A DNA stretch of 64,000 nt from Symbiodinium natans. Taxonomy: Eukaryota > Sar > Dinophyceae > Suessiales > Symbiodiniaceae. The first letter of the stretch is position 1. Every line of letters starts with the position of its first letter. The notes under the pieces were generated by a model. The model searched no databases. It saw only the letters and a program-made list of their open reading frames with translations, and was not told the origin of the DNA. The stretch is taken from positions 146,501-210,500 of the forward strand of contig CAJNDS010000159.1 in NCBI GenBank assembly GCA_905221605.1. The letters are read 5' to 3'. This document shows positions 10,831 to 20,109 of the stretch, piece by piece. Both the position numbers and the translations under genes were made by a program.

Positions 10831-11016
10831 ATGTACCTCGCCCCCACAACCATATCGGCCTGCCGCTCCACAGCGCAGGTCCGTGAGGGGCAGGGGCAAG
10901 CGAAGGCGGCGCCGCATTGCGACGTGCATGAGGTCCGGTGCGAGGGTGGACGCCGCATCCGAAGGCATCGCGGCTAGCCACATACCGGCATGCGGACCGG
11001 ATTGAGAGTGGAGGAG
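10831..11016 (-). pseudogene. RT copy C, distal part, separated from its body by the LINE
   Basis: Read on the minus strand from 11,016, the frame gives LLHSQSGPHAGMWLAAMPSD, then LAPDLMHVAMRRRLRLPLPL, then a CGG motif. This continues the polypeptide that breaks off at 15,092 (ending LLRALAPAARTLF). Removing 11,017-15,094 (the LINE plus one copy of GAG) rejoins the two in frame at an Arg-Thr-Leu-Leu junction. It ends near 10,831 against the plus-strand fragment. Confidence 0.65.
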
Positions 11017-11038
11017 TTTTTGGCTCAAGTGGCTCAAG
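11017..11038 (+). other. Relic of the dinoflagellate spliced leader, in tandem
   Basis: TTTTTGGCTCAAG (11,017-11,029) matches the last 12 bases of the dinoflagellate spliced leader, whose 3' end is known to be ATTTTGGCTCAAG. It is followed at once by a shorter second copy, TGGCTCAAG (11,030-11,038). They sit at the very first base of the LINE and 34 bases before its first ATG. This is what is expected if element RNA was trans-spliced, reverse-transcribed and inserted, and if this happened in more than one cycle. Confidence 0.75.
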
Positions 11039-11072
11039 CGGGTTTCCACGCGACGCAATAGTTGTGTGCAAC

Positions 11073-12050
11073 ATGAAGGCAACAATGACTCCGCCTGCAA
11101 AGGGTGTGAAGAGAGAGGCCACACGATCCCCATTACATGAGATAGACGGTGTCGAGAATCTTGACCCACCGTCAGATGAAGATATGCATTTGCAAGTGTC
11201 TGCCCGCACCATAGCTGACATTGTGCGTCATGAGGTTCAGACAGGATTGTCCAGCGTGGATACCAAGCTGACCAGCCTGCAAAATGATGTCAGAAGTCGA
11301 GTGGAGGGCATCGAGAAGCAATTGAAAAATCATGCCGGTCGTCTTGAAAAAATGGAACAATGGCTGGACTCGAGAAATCCCACACCGCGTTCTTGCGCAT
11401 CAGATGTAAGTGGTAAAATTGAACAACAACTCGCAGATTTGCAAGCGCAAATTTCGAGTTTGCGTGTGGACTCGAGCTCGGTGTCGCGAGATACCACTTG
11501 TACGATGGTTGTCGGCGGCTTACAATCACTGGATGGGTTGCACGCAGCAACCACGTGGTTGAATGACACACTTGCAAGGATGAGTGGGCCGAAACATGTG
11601 GGGACGTAAAGCAAATCCAAGGAGTGGTTGGGCTTGTTGTGGGCCAAGTTTTCCTCTGTCGGTGAAAGGGACATGGCTGTTGCACTGATCCGAAGTGCGA
11701 ACATGAACATGGGGTCAGACAATGTATGGGCGACTCAGGACTTGCCGGTCCCAATTCGAGCAAGGAAGCTCTTTCTCATGGGTTTGAGATGGCAGTTGAT
11801 CCAGTGGGGATTCGTCAAGCAAGAAATCAAGATTGATGATGACTTCAACACCATGCACATCGGCTCCTTGTTGGTTGTGAGGGTGACCAACAAAGATGAT
11901 TCTTTACAATGCGCATGGGCGGACACATGGGCAGATTGGACAGAATTTCAAGAAAGCTCCGAGTTACAGGAGCTTCTCGTGCGTTCCGCGCGAACCCTTC
12001 AGAAACAAGCCAAGGGCCAGGGCAAGAGCAAGGGCCGACAGGCCCAGTAG
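11073..12050 (+). pseudogene. LINE ORF1-like protein with coiled coil, one internal stop
   Basis: ATG at 11,073 opens a frame broken by TAA at 11,607-11,609 and ending at TAG 12,048-12,050; both halves are in the same phase. Residues about 35-150 form a heptad-rich segment (VRHEVQTGLSSVDTKLTSLQ, then IEKQLKNHAGRLEKMEQWLD), a likely trimerising coiled coil. After the first stop the text continues sensibly (WLGLLWAKFSSVGERDMAVA), so the TAA is a point change rather than a true end. The C-terminus is basic and Gln/Lys-rich, fitting RNA binding. ORF1 proteins coat element RNA. No zinc knuckle is visible. Confidence 0.7.
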
Positions 12051-13505
12051 GGACATCTCCGTTCGAGTCGATTTTCACAACATCCTACATTTTCATCGGG
12101 TGCCGAGCCCGAGTTTTCGGTGGGTGCAACTCCAACACTTCAAGTACATGTACAGAACAAATTTTCAGAAGAGCGTTCGCGTGAGGTGGTTGTTTTTGCC
12201 AAAAATGCCAGATTACATTCAGCAGACAAGATATCAGAATTATTGGGAGAATTGGTGCAGATCAATGCTTGGGATGTTTTGCTCTTTTCCGAGACCAGAC
12301 GATCCAGTGAGGCTGTTGATTTAGAAGGTGGCCATCGCTTGTTTTCATCTCAACGTCCGACGGCTTGTGCAGGTGTGGCGATACTTGTGCATTTAGAACA
12401 TGTGGCAGCAGTTCAGCGAGTGCAAACAGTTGATGAGCGTGTGATGTATGTGGACTTGCGCATCAATGGGCTCACATTTCGCATGGTATCGGTTTACATG
12501 CCACATGCAGGATATCCGACGGAAGACTTGATGCAAACGTATGATTCTCTGCACTGCGTACTAGAAGGCGCGCGAAAAAGGAACATAGCATATGTTGTCG
12601 GAGGCGATTTCAACACTCAACTACATGTTGGTCCGCGCGGAGACTTGCTCATGCAGACAGCTCACATGTTCAGCATGGTCATCGCAAATGCAGAGCAAGA
12701 ACATGACAGTTGGACGTTTTGCAGTTCAATGGGGGTACGACGTCGTTTGGATTTTGTGCTTTGTAGTACTGGTTTTGACGTTACGCATGGTGGAGCAACT
12801 GACTTGCTGGATTTGGGGTCCGATCATCGAGCGGTACGTGCGGCCCTTGAGGTGACCGGGCCGCGTAGCCTCCAAGGACGCAAGCCAGTCGCACGCAAGC
12901 AACGCTGGTCACCGTCTGTCGCAGAAAAGCGCAGGTATCAGATAAACTTGGACACCTGTCTTCAACAGTCGGCGCTGGTCAACATGTATGAGCTTGAATC
13001 TTGCGTCGCGCGTTGTGCTAAACTTGCGAGCCAACAAACTGCACAGCGTGATTTGGCCGATGTGAAGCCTTGGCAACGTCAGGATTTTCAGGACTTGCTT
13101 GCTCAACGTCGGCAGTGCAGGGACAGAGAGGGTCGTGCTCGGCTTTCCAAACAGATACGTGCTCATCTTCGCAGGCATATGAGAGACAGAAGAAATCGCC
13201 GGGTGAATGACATTCTTTCGGAATTTCGTTGTTTGAATCGGATTGAGGATGTTTACCACAACCCTTGCAAAGCAGTAAAAAACACCAGGGAGGGTCCATC
13301 GCCACATGAATTTACAAAGTATTTGGAGGACATTTTCACGCCTGACCGCATGGAAATGCAAGATCCGCATGTGGGCTCGCATGATGTCGTGCCACCATTC
13401 CACCTTCATGAGCTGAAACAAGCGATCAAGAACTTGCGGCATGGCAAGGCCGCAGATTGCGATGGGCTGGTGCTGGAGATGTTTTCGTTTGCAAGTGATC
13501 AGTGA
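12051..13505 (+). pseudogene. LINE ORF2, APE-type endonuclease domain and start of RT
   Basis: The frame is the same as ORF1 and is separated from it only by the TAG at 12,048, so the two may once have been one polyprotein. Counting from 12,120, motifs of the exonuclease-endonuclease-phosphatase fold are LLFSETR (54-60), GGDFN (161-165), RRLDFVLC (208-215) and GSDHRAV (233-239) with the catalytic Asp-His. The end carries the N-terminal RT motif LRHGKAADCDGLVLEM. Phase is lost close to 13,490-13,505, where TGA ends the frame. The enzyme would nick target DNA to prime reverse transcription. Confidence 0.85.
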
Positions 13506-15002
13506 TAACCTATTGACGTGCTTGTTGGGTTTGTACAACAAGGTGCTATCGACCGGTTATGTGGAGCAGTCATGGAAAAATACCGTTTTTACCATGCTGC
13601 TTAAAGCGGGCGACAAGTCTTTGGTACAGAACTGGCGTCCGATTGCGGTCCTCAAAATTACGTACAAAATTTTTTCCAAGCTACTATTGGGACGCTTGGC
13701 TCCTTTGATGGAACCCACACTGTCACCAGACCAAATGGGCTTCCGTCCTTGTACAGGGGTGGAACACGCGTTAGTGGTGCTTGATGCAATGCTCGGGAAG
13801 TGTGCGGAATGGGGATGCGCATTGTGGTGTGCAAGTCTTGATTTACGCAAAGCCTTCGATCGAGTTAATCACGAGTCACTTTTTGCAGCGTTGGATGCGG
13901 CTGGCATGCCTGGTGCATACGTTTCTTTGCTGAGATCCTTATACACGTCACAAACGGGCGCTGTCAGAGATGGTCGGCCATTTCATATACGGCGTGGGGT
14001 CAAGCAAGGTGATGTTCTCAGCCCTCTCCTCTTCAACGTTGCCTTGGAATATGCGTTGGATAAATGGAAGCAGCGTCTCAGTCATCATGGGTGGGATGTT
14101 GGAACTGCAGTGCGATTGACAAACATTCGTTTTGCTGACGATCTTCTGCTGTATGCGAAGTCTTGTAGTGAACTTACCACAATGATCACGTTCTTGAAGC
14201 AAGAGCTGTGCAAAATTGGCTTGGAATTGAATGCAGACAAAACCAAGATATTCACAACGTTGTCTCTCGAATCACCAATGTACATTGAAGTTGATGACGA
14301 TTTGCTGGAAGTGTTGTTCGAAGGCAAGACGCACAAATATCTGGGGCGCTCCCTATCCGGAAATGTTACAAAAAGGGCAGCTGTCGAAGTCGCTCACCGT
14401 TCAGAAGTGGCTTGGGGTAAGTTTTTTTTTTTTGGGAAGTTCATGAAACACAAGCACGTTCTGCAGAACAAACATATTGCAGTTCGTAATCGGCTGAAAT
14501 ATTTCGATGCTGTGATTACTCCCACTGTGCTGTTCAGCTTGCACGCGCTGCCTCTGACCCAGAAGCAACTTCATGACCTCAATATCTTGCAAAGGCGTAT
14601 GCTACGTTCTATTGTTGGTTGGCGACGGGTGGATGGTGAACCATGGTCTGACACCATGACGCGCATGAATCAACGGGTCGCCTCCGCCCTCCAACAGCAC
14701 CCTGTCACTGCGTGGGATCAGCAATTGCTGTCTGGGCAGTACAACTTTGCGGCAACCGTGACGAGAAGTCAATGGCCGAGCTTGGTTTGCAAATGGGATC
14801 CCAGAACTCGGGGTCAGCGAATACGACAACACGACCCACTAAAATTGTGGGCCGGCCCCGTGCAAAATGGGATGATCGACTGTCAAAGTTTGCTGCCCAA
14901 TGCTTCCCAAACTATGTGAGCTGGATTGATGCTGCGTGCGATGTTGAGCGTTGGAAGCTCAAAAAAGCTGAGTACATAGAAATGTTCAAAATGGAAATGT
15001 AA
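13490..15002 (+). pseudogene. LINE ORF2, reverse transcriptase and C-terminal region
   Basis: After the frame change the RT continues. Counting from 13,441 the motifs are NWRPIAVLKITYKIFSKLL (64-82), DQMGFRPCTG (97-106), SLDLRKAFDRVNHESLF (132-148), VKQGDVLSPLLFN (187-199), FADDLLLYAK (231-240) and a Gly-Leu-Glu-Leu-Asn thumb motif. A run of 13 T residues near 14,420 encodes FFFF and is a likely site of length error. A second frame change near 14,830 leads into GRPRAKWDDRLSKFAAQCFP and a terminal SWIDAACDVERWKLKKAEYI, ending at 15,002. The intact catalytic FADD means the domain itself is not ancient debris. Confidence 0.85.
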
Positions 15003-15094
15003 ATACCTGTAGTTCGCGAGCGCTTTTCCAGCAACCTGTCCCATGTCCTTATAGGACCGTAGCTTGACTCGAACGGGCAAAAGAAAGAAAAGAG

Positions 15095-16963
15095 GGTTCG
15101 AGCGGCAGGAGCCAAGGCTCGAAGCAACGTGCGTTCTCGGAAGGAAGTGTGAAGTGCGAGAACGGCATATCACTGCCAACCAGGGCTTCCGAGGCCGAGT
15201 TCACCCTCAGCCGCTGGGACGTCAGCGCCTCGGGCGCAAGATTCCCAGTCGGGTCTGCTCTCCCAGCCCTCCGCACTAAGCTGGCGCGCTGCCTCCGCAG
15301 CCGCGTGCAGGCAAGGTGCGGACGGTGCGCCCTCGAGCTCGCGCGCCTGTCCGCTGCGTCGGGGTAGCGTTGGCGCAACACCGGGAGCGCATCTGCCCAC
15401 GCCGCCCAGTATGCTGCCGGCGCTACCCGCTCAGCTGCCAAGAGGCGAAGACCTCCCAGGCTCGGCGGCAAAAAAGCAACCAGCAGATGCTGGGCGCGCG
15501 CGGGGCGCCGCGCAAAAAGCGAGCAACAGCCAGGCGCTCTGGAGGTCGGGGAGGCGCTCTAGTTTCCGGAGCAAGTCGTCCTGGGCAGCAAGGCGGTCAG
15601 CGGCCTGGGCGGCGACGAAGTCGGGGTGACCGATGGGCACTCCCAGGGCGACGAAGCCACGCTGCGCTGGGGGCAGGTTGCCACACCAAACGTCCCGGCC
15701 CAGGTCATCGATGCCGGGCGGGGCATCCCCGCCTGCCGCGTTGTAGACTCGCGTCTTGCCCAGGTTGGCCTCCACCCCAGCGCCTCGCTCGACCTCGCCG
15801 GTAACAACATGCAGGAGCGGCGCTGTGCGGTCCGGCCCAGTGACGACGTAGAGGTCGTCCAGGAAAGCGGCGAGGCGCTCCGGGGGCTGCAGGGAAGCAC
15901 TCGCCGCCACCAGCGAGTCGTGCTGGCCAAGGGCGTAAAACCCCGGCGCCAAAGGGTCGCCCTGCTCGACGCCTTCAGCTTGCGCGATCTCGTGCACACG
16001 CCCCTCGTCGTCCCACCACAGGTACGTGGAAGTACGCGCGTACATGGCACGGGCGAAGGGCACGAGCGCCGGGACCGTGTCGCGCAGTTTGGCAAGTATG
16101 GTTGCGCGGCTGATGGTGTCGTAAGCGCTGCGCCCATCCAGAGAGATGACCGTGGCCTGCGGGTCGACTTCAACAGCCGCACGAAGCATCGCCGCCAAGC
16201 GGTACCGGCACGAGTCTGCAGCGCGAACTGAAACGGCCGGGTGGCTTGATGTAGAATCTACATTGATTTCGATATCTGATATCGAAGCCAGAAAAATGTA
16301 TGGGCGAAAGCCCAATGTCGCGCCAGCTTTAACCACGCAGAGATCAGCGAGGAACCGGGCGGGCAAAGCCTCACCGCGATGAGACGCAGAGGCGATGAGC
16401 GCGTCGGTGAGGACGGCGACGGGGATGGGGTGGGAGGCCGCAAGGGCTCGCCGCGCTTCTTCCCACCAGGGTGACGCGCGAGGCTGGGCGCGCCAAAGCT
16501 CCAAGGCTCGCGCGGAGAGCACCCCCAGGGCGGCATGCAGTAGGGGAACATACAGCCACGAGTTGGTCGGTGAGGCAACAGTCGAGCCATTCGGCCGCAA
16601 TAGGGCTGTCAGCTTGTCAAGCTGAGCGGGGCGAGTCAGGTGGGGTCGGTGCCCAGCCGGTCCGGGGTGCAGCAAGGGATGTGCCCAACCTCCGGGACAC
16701 TCGAGCCACGACGCGCGGGTCGACCGATCCAGGACCCGTCGGATGCACCCGCCACAGCGGTCGCAGTCCACCCCTGCTGGCCAGGGAGGTGGCTGTGGCA
16801 CCTTGGTCGCCGCCGCTGAAGCACCTGCTGCGCTCGCAAAAAAAATGGTTTTGCTGCTGCTGCGTCGTGGTCCCGCACATACGCCTCGGTCTGGTGAGCG
16901 GGGAGGATCCCCAGCACGGTGAGGCCTTGCTGGTCGGATGGGAGCGACCAATCGCCGACCCAC
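15095..16963 (-). pseudogene. RT copy C, reverse-transcriptase core of a GC-rich dinoflagellate RT family
   Basis: A 510-codon minus frame (16,963-15,431) holds the RT core: SLDGRSAYDTISRATIL (274-290), AEGVEQGDPLAPGFYALGQH (329-348), AAFLDDLYVVTGPDRT (365-380) and a thumb with EANLGKTRVYN. A frame change near 15,460 leads to LPPSLGGLRLLAAERVAPAA and YWAAWADALP, and another near 15,350 to AEGWESRPDWESC, stopping at LLRALAPAARTLF where the LINE enters. The first 250 codons do not look like RT and probably read across another fragment. The FLDD motif replaces the usual F-A-D-D, typical of this family. Several frame changes make it a pseudogene. Confidence 0.75.
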
Positions 16964-18600
16964 GCTGGGTCCGAGGAGCCAGCGGCGGCTAGGTCGGCCA
17001 TGGACGGGGGCTTTTCACCGGCCGCATTCCATATGCTGGACTTGCCCGCATGCAATCTGACCCACGCATGTTCCCACAGGGCGGCGGACAGTGCATCCAG
17101 AAAGAGGCCGAACACGCTCAGGTTCAGCGACAACGTAGATGTCGTCAAGGAAGGCGAAAACGGCCTCACCCGGGAGAAGCTAGCCCTGGAGCTCGGCGAG
17201 CGCAGGGTGCTGCGCGAGGGCGTAGAGCGCTGGCATTCGAGGGTCGCCTTGCTCGCCGCCTTCGCCTTGCTGGATGCGATGGCCGTGCCCGGCATCGACA
17301 TACCAAGTGTAGGAACTGCTTTCGGCGTAGAATTGGCGCGAGTAGGGCAACAAAGGCCGCAGCGCCGGGCGGCAGGCCCCGCAGCATGGCTCGACGGGAG
17401 ACGTGGTCGAATGCCCCAACAGCGTCAACCGAAAAGATTGTTGCCCGCGGACTGGCCTCAGTTGCTGCGCGGAGGAGGCAGACGACGGCTTCAGTTCCAG
17501 CAGACGTGCTAAGGCCGAATTGGAAGGGCAAGCACGCCTCTTGGAGTTGAGGCCGAACTGTTGCGCCAGAACCCTCCCGACCAGGCGGCGCAAACGGACA
17601 CGGCCATTCGGTTTTTGCAACGCGACGACTCTGCCGACGCGCACGACAGCAAGGACGTTGTCGGGCACCTGCGCACGAGCAAGTAGCTCGGCTGCATTGT
17701 GAAGAAGGCGGCTGTCCTCCTCATCATCAAGCATGATGCGGAGATACTGTTGCGGGAAAGCGCACGGCTGGTCGGGCTGAAGCCCTAGAACAAGGGCGGC
17801 GGTTGGGGTCTGTGAGCTCGGCCAGGGTGGCCGTGGACCCCTCCGCGAGAGGCTCGGCGGTGAGCGCACGGCTTGCCGGACAACTCGCCAAGTTGGACGA
17901 AAGACTCAGCCCGGTGCGCACGGGCCTCGTCAATGGTGGTCCGCGCGGTGCCCTGCTGGAACTAACGGCTGCTGTGGCCTGACCAAGTAACTCCAGCCAA
18001 TGGCCAGCCTCGGCAGGCGGCACACGGCCGGAGCCCCAACGGGATCTCTGCGCCATCACCGGCGTCCCGCGAGCAGACCGGCAGCTCCAGCAGGGACGAC
18101 TGCGCATGGCAGCGAGCGCTGCAAGGGCCGTCTACTGCCGTGTCAGCGCCCACGCCGCGGCAATTTGCGCCCAGGAGGCCCGTGTGCGGCACGCCAGGTG
18201 CTGAAGCGGCCCCCAACCTCAAGGCCGAACACGACGAGGCGGCAGCGGCCCCGTCCGCCCGGCTGAAGTCCAGAGCACCCACGTCGCGTCGTCACCGGGC
18301 GCAGGTGGGGTGGCCGTAAGGGTGTGGCGGGCGCGGGAAACCTCGCCCCGACGAACTTGCGCACACGCCACAAGGCGTCTGCGCTCGGCCTCAGCTGCCG
18401 GGTTGCCGGGTTGGCGCGGCCCGCGTCCAGCATTCCCGAGGCGCGCCTTTTCGGGTAGCCGAAGCCAGTCGCCACGCTGGAACGCGGCGGCCCGCTCCAG
18501 CAGCTCCGCCGCTCCCACGCGACCTTGGTGCTTGCACCGTGCCAGTAACATGCGTGGCACAGGCATGAACAACTTCCAGGGTCGCGAAGCTTCTGGGCTA
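16640..18600 (-). pseudogene. RT copy B, same family, upstream of copy C
   Basis: Minus-strand pieces in changing frames follow the family order. These are an N-terminal helical region (LARCKHQGRVGAAELLERAA, 18,590-18,290), a palm entry (YLRIMLDDEEDSRLL then VVALQKPNGRVRLRRL, about 17,740-17,590), TSAGTEAVVCLL and FSVDAVGAFDHVSRRAMLRG (17,510-17,400), YTWYVDAGHGHRIQQGEGGE with QGDPRMPALYALAQHPAL (17,320-17,190), and a distal part with LTVLGILPAHQTEAYVRDH. The catalytic D-D region near 17,110 is damaged. It lies head-to-tail with copy C, so the two may be a tandem pair or two insertions. At least four frame changes are needed. Confidence 0.65.
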
Positions 18601-18639
18601 TCGCGAGCAAACCCGCGGTCGCCCGCTGACTGGATGGCG

Positions 18640-18928
18640 CGCAAGGCCAAAGTACGCGCAGCCGACAGGGCGCAAACACCTGCACATCCTGGATCGTGGG
18701 GACCGGGTGCCGCAGATCCGCCGACAGGTCGACCTCGTCCAGCACCCACCAGCATTGCGCGCGGGTGTCTGCAGAAGGGTACGTGTCCGGGCTAGCATTG
18801 GCCGCGTCGGGTCTCCTGCGGGTGGCGGGGCTGAGGATGATGGCGTCAACGGCGAGCTGCGCTCCGTTCCACAGCGACAAACTGGCCACAACCTCAGGCC
18901 GCAAGGTTGTGCACAGTGCCCGGTTCAT
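18640..18928 (-). pseudogene. RT family fragment D, C-terminal region
   Basis: The minus frame gives LRPEVVASLSLWNGAQLAVD then AIILSPATRRR. In this family a G-A-Q/x-L-x-x-D-A-x-x-x-S-P-x-T-R block precedes the CRLVV-x-G-x-EVGGRF end block. The matching end block on this strand occurs at about 18,260-18,200, so D may be interrupted by the N-terminus of copy B. The homology call is from internal comparison and recall and is moderate. Confidence 0.4.
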
Positions 18929-18949
18929 GCCTCAGCATACGAACGGATG

Positions 18950-19500
18950 ACCTCGGGCGGCAAGTTGCGCAGCGCGTGGGTGGCACGCGCACTGCTCGCC
19001 AACCTGCGCCGTTCCAGGCGGGGCGCTGCGCCGGGGCCCAGCGGCTGTACCGCCGAGATCGCCCGGCTCATTCTTGATGATGTGGCAGCCACTGACCTCT
19101 TTGGTGCTGTCGCAGCGCGCCTCGCCCGCGCTGAGCTACCACCAGCAATCTCAACGGCCCTCGGCTTGGGACGGTTTGTGGCCACTCGCGATTGCAGCTC
19201 TGCGTGTTGCAAAACGCGCCAAAAGCTTGGACTTACCCAGAGCTTGCGTCCGGCCGCCGCTGTCGGCTCGTCGTCCTCGGCCTTGAGGTTGGCGGGCGCT
19301 GCCCGAACCGCCCCTGCTGCGTCACGGGCAGCGTGCACTTCGCGTTTGCGCTGCGCTGGTCGGCGCTCCTCGCCTTTGCAGCCGCCCGTTCTTTTGCCGC
19401 CAGCCTCCTTTCCCTTCCCATCTCCCGCGCAGCAAACGTTGATGGAGAATCGCCTCTCATCAGCGACATCGTTGCTGACTCAGCAGAGCAGCCCCTCCTT
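18950..19500 (+). pseudogene. RT family fragment on plus strand with large internal deletion
   Basis: The plus frame starts with an RT N-terminal block (LRRSRRGAAPGPSGCTAEIA then LILDDVAATDLFGAVAARLA, 18,985-19,130). After about 50 bases, in another frame, it goes directly to the C-terminal block YPELASGRRCRLVVLGLEVG (19,220-19,280) and to LAFAAARSFAASLL. The whole catalytic core is missing. Its orientation is opposite to copies A to D on either side. Confidence 0.6.
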
Positions 19501-19539
19501 GCCAGTCGCCTGCCGTAGGTATCTGTAAGTTGTTCGTGG

Positions 19540-19780
19540 CCGTGGGCTACTTCACTGCGGCTCGCCGGACACGTACGTGTCATCGAGGAACGCCTATAAG
19601 TCAGCATGTGGCCCGAGCTCGGCTTGCGCCGCGGAAAGAGCGGGATGGATTCCAGCTGCGAAGAGGCCCGGCATCAGAGCGTCGCCTTGCTCCACGCCTT
19701 CCGCCTGAGCAACCTCACGCGCCCTACCCGAGCGGTCGTAGAACAGGTACGTGCTTTCACCTTCCCCCACGGGCCGGGAA
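19540..19780 (-). pseudogene. RT core fragment A
   Basis: Reverse reading from about 19,770 gives TYLFYDRSGRAREVAQAEGV, EQGDALMPGLFAAGIHPALS, then a stop, then AFLDDTYVSGEPQ. This is the same pair of motifs, AEGVEQGD-x-L-x-P and AFLDD-x-Y, as copy C, with a stop between them. Nothing of the domain is evident beyond about 240 bases. Confidence 0.6.
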
Positions 19781-19909
19781 GCGTTGGCGCATGCCGCCCT
19801 GGGCTGTGCAGGGGCACGCGTCGAAGTGTATCTGCTCCGCGTCAGCGTGCAAGTCCGACACCTTTCCGAAGGGAGCAGTGGAAACCGCGAAGCCCCAACA
19901 CGAGACTAA

Positions 19910-20100
19910 GCCGCATCTGGACTGCAGAAGATACAGCCCCAAACTCTTCAACCCCCATCTCGATCCCGAAAAGTGAGTTTCAAATACAGCCTGCTGAGAA
20001 GCGGGTGTTGGGTTGTTTGAACCCCTAAACCCAACCCCCCATCTGGACCCGGAGAAGAGGGGGTTGGGCCAACCCCCCATCCGGACTGCGAGAAGGGGGA
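19910..20100. repeat. Imperfect tandem repeat of about 50-65 bases
   Basis: A unit containing CATCT(G)GAC, a GAGAAG-like core and a G-run then TTGGG recurs three to four times (19,912, 19,958, 20,040, 20,080). A CCCCTAAACCCAACCCCCC stretch lies at 20,020-20,039. It encodes nothing recognisable. Confidence 0.5.
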
Positions 20101-20109
20101 TTACTTGAA

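Larger units (their letters stand above)
11017..15091 (+). mobile_element. Full-length APE-type non-LTR retrotransposon (LINE), insertion into RT copy C
   Basis: The element carries an ORF1 with a coiled coil, an APE-type endonuclease and a reverse transcriptase in the order usual for LINEs, then an A-rich 3' end (AAAAGAAAGAAAA). Its boundaries are set by the interrupted host sequence. To the left the minus-strand RT copy C stops after GAGTGGAGGAG, and to the right it resumes at GAGGGTTCGAGC. This leaves a 3-base duplication GAG at 11,014-11,016 and 15,092-15,094. The element begins exactly with a partial spliced leader. It is about 4.07 kb. Two in-frame stops and two frame changes indicate an inactive copy, unless some are assembly errors. 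Confidence 0.85.

Noticed and set aside
9789-10958. Minus-strand frame open for 389 codons
   Set aside because: It crosses the poly-C tract and is the reverse of the plus-strand RT C-terminal fragment. Composition is Arg/Ser/Ala-rich without motif, as expected of a GC-rich shadow.
18707-19528. Plus frame of 273 codons taken as one gene
   Set aside because: Only its middle part matches the RT family; the rest is out of phase with the family blocks, so it is a composite of fragments.
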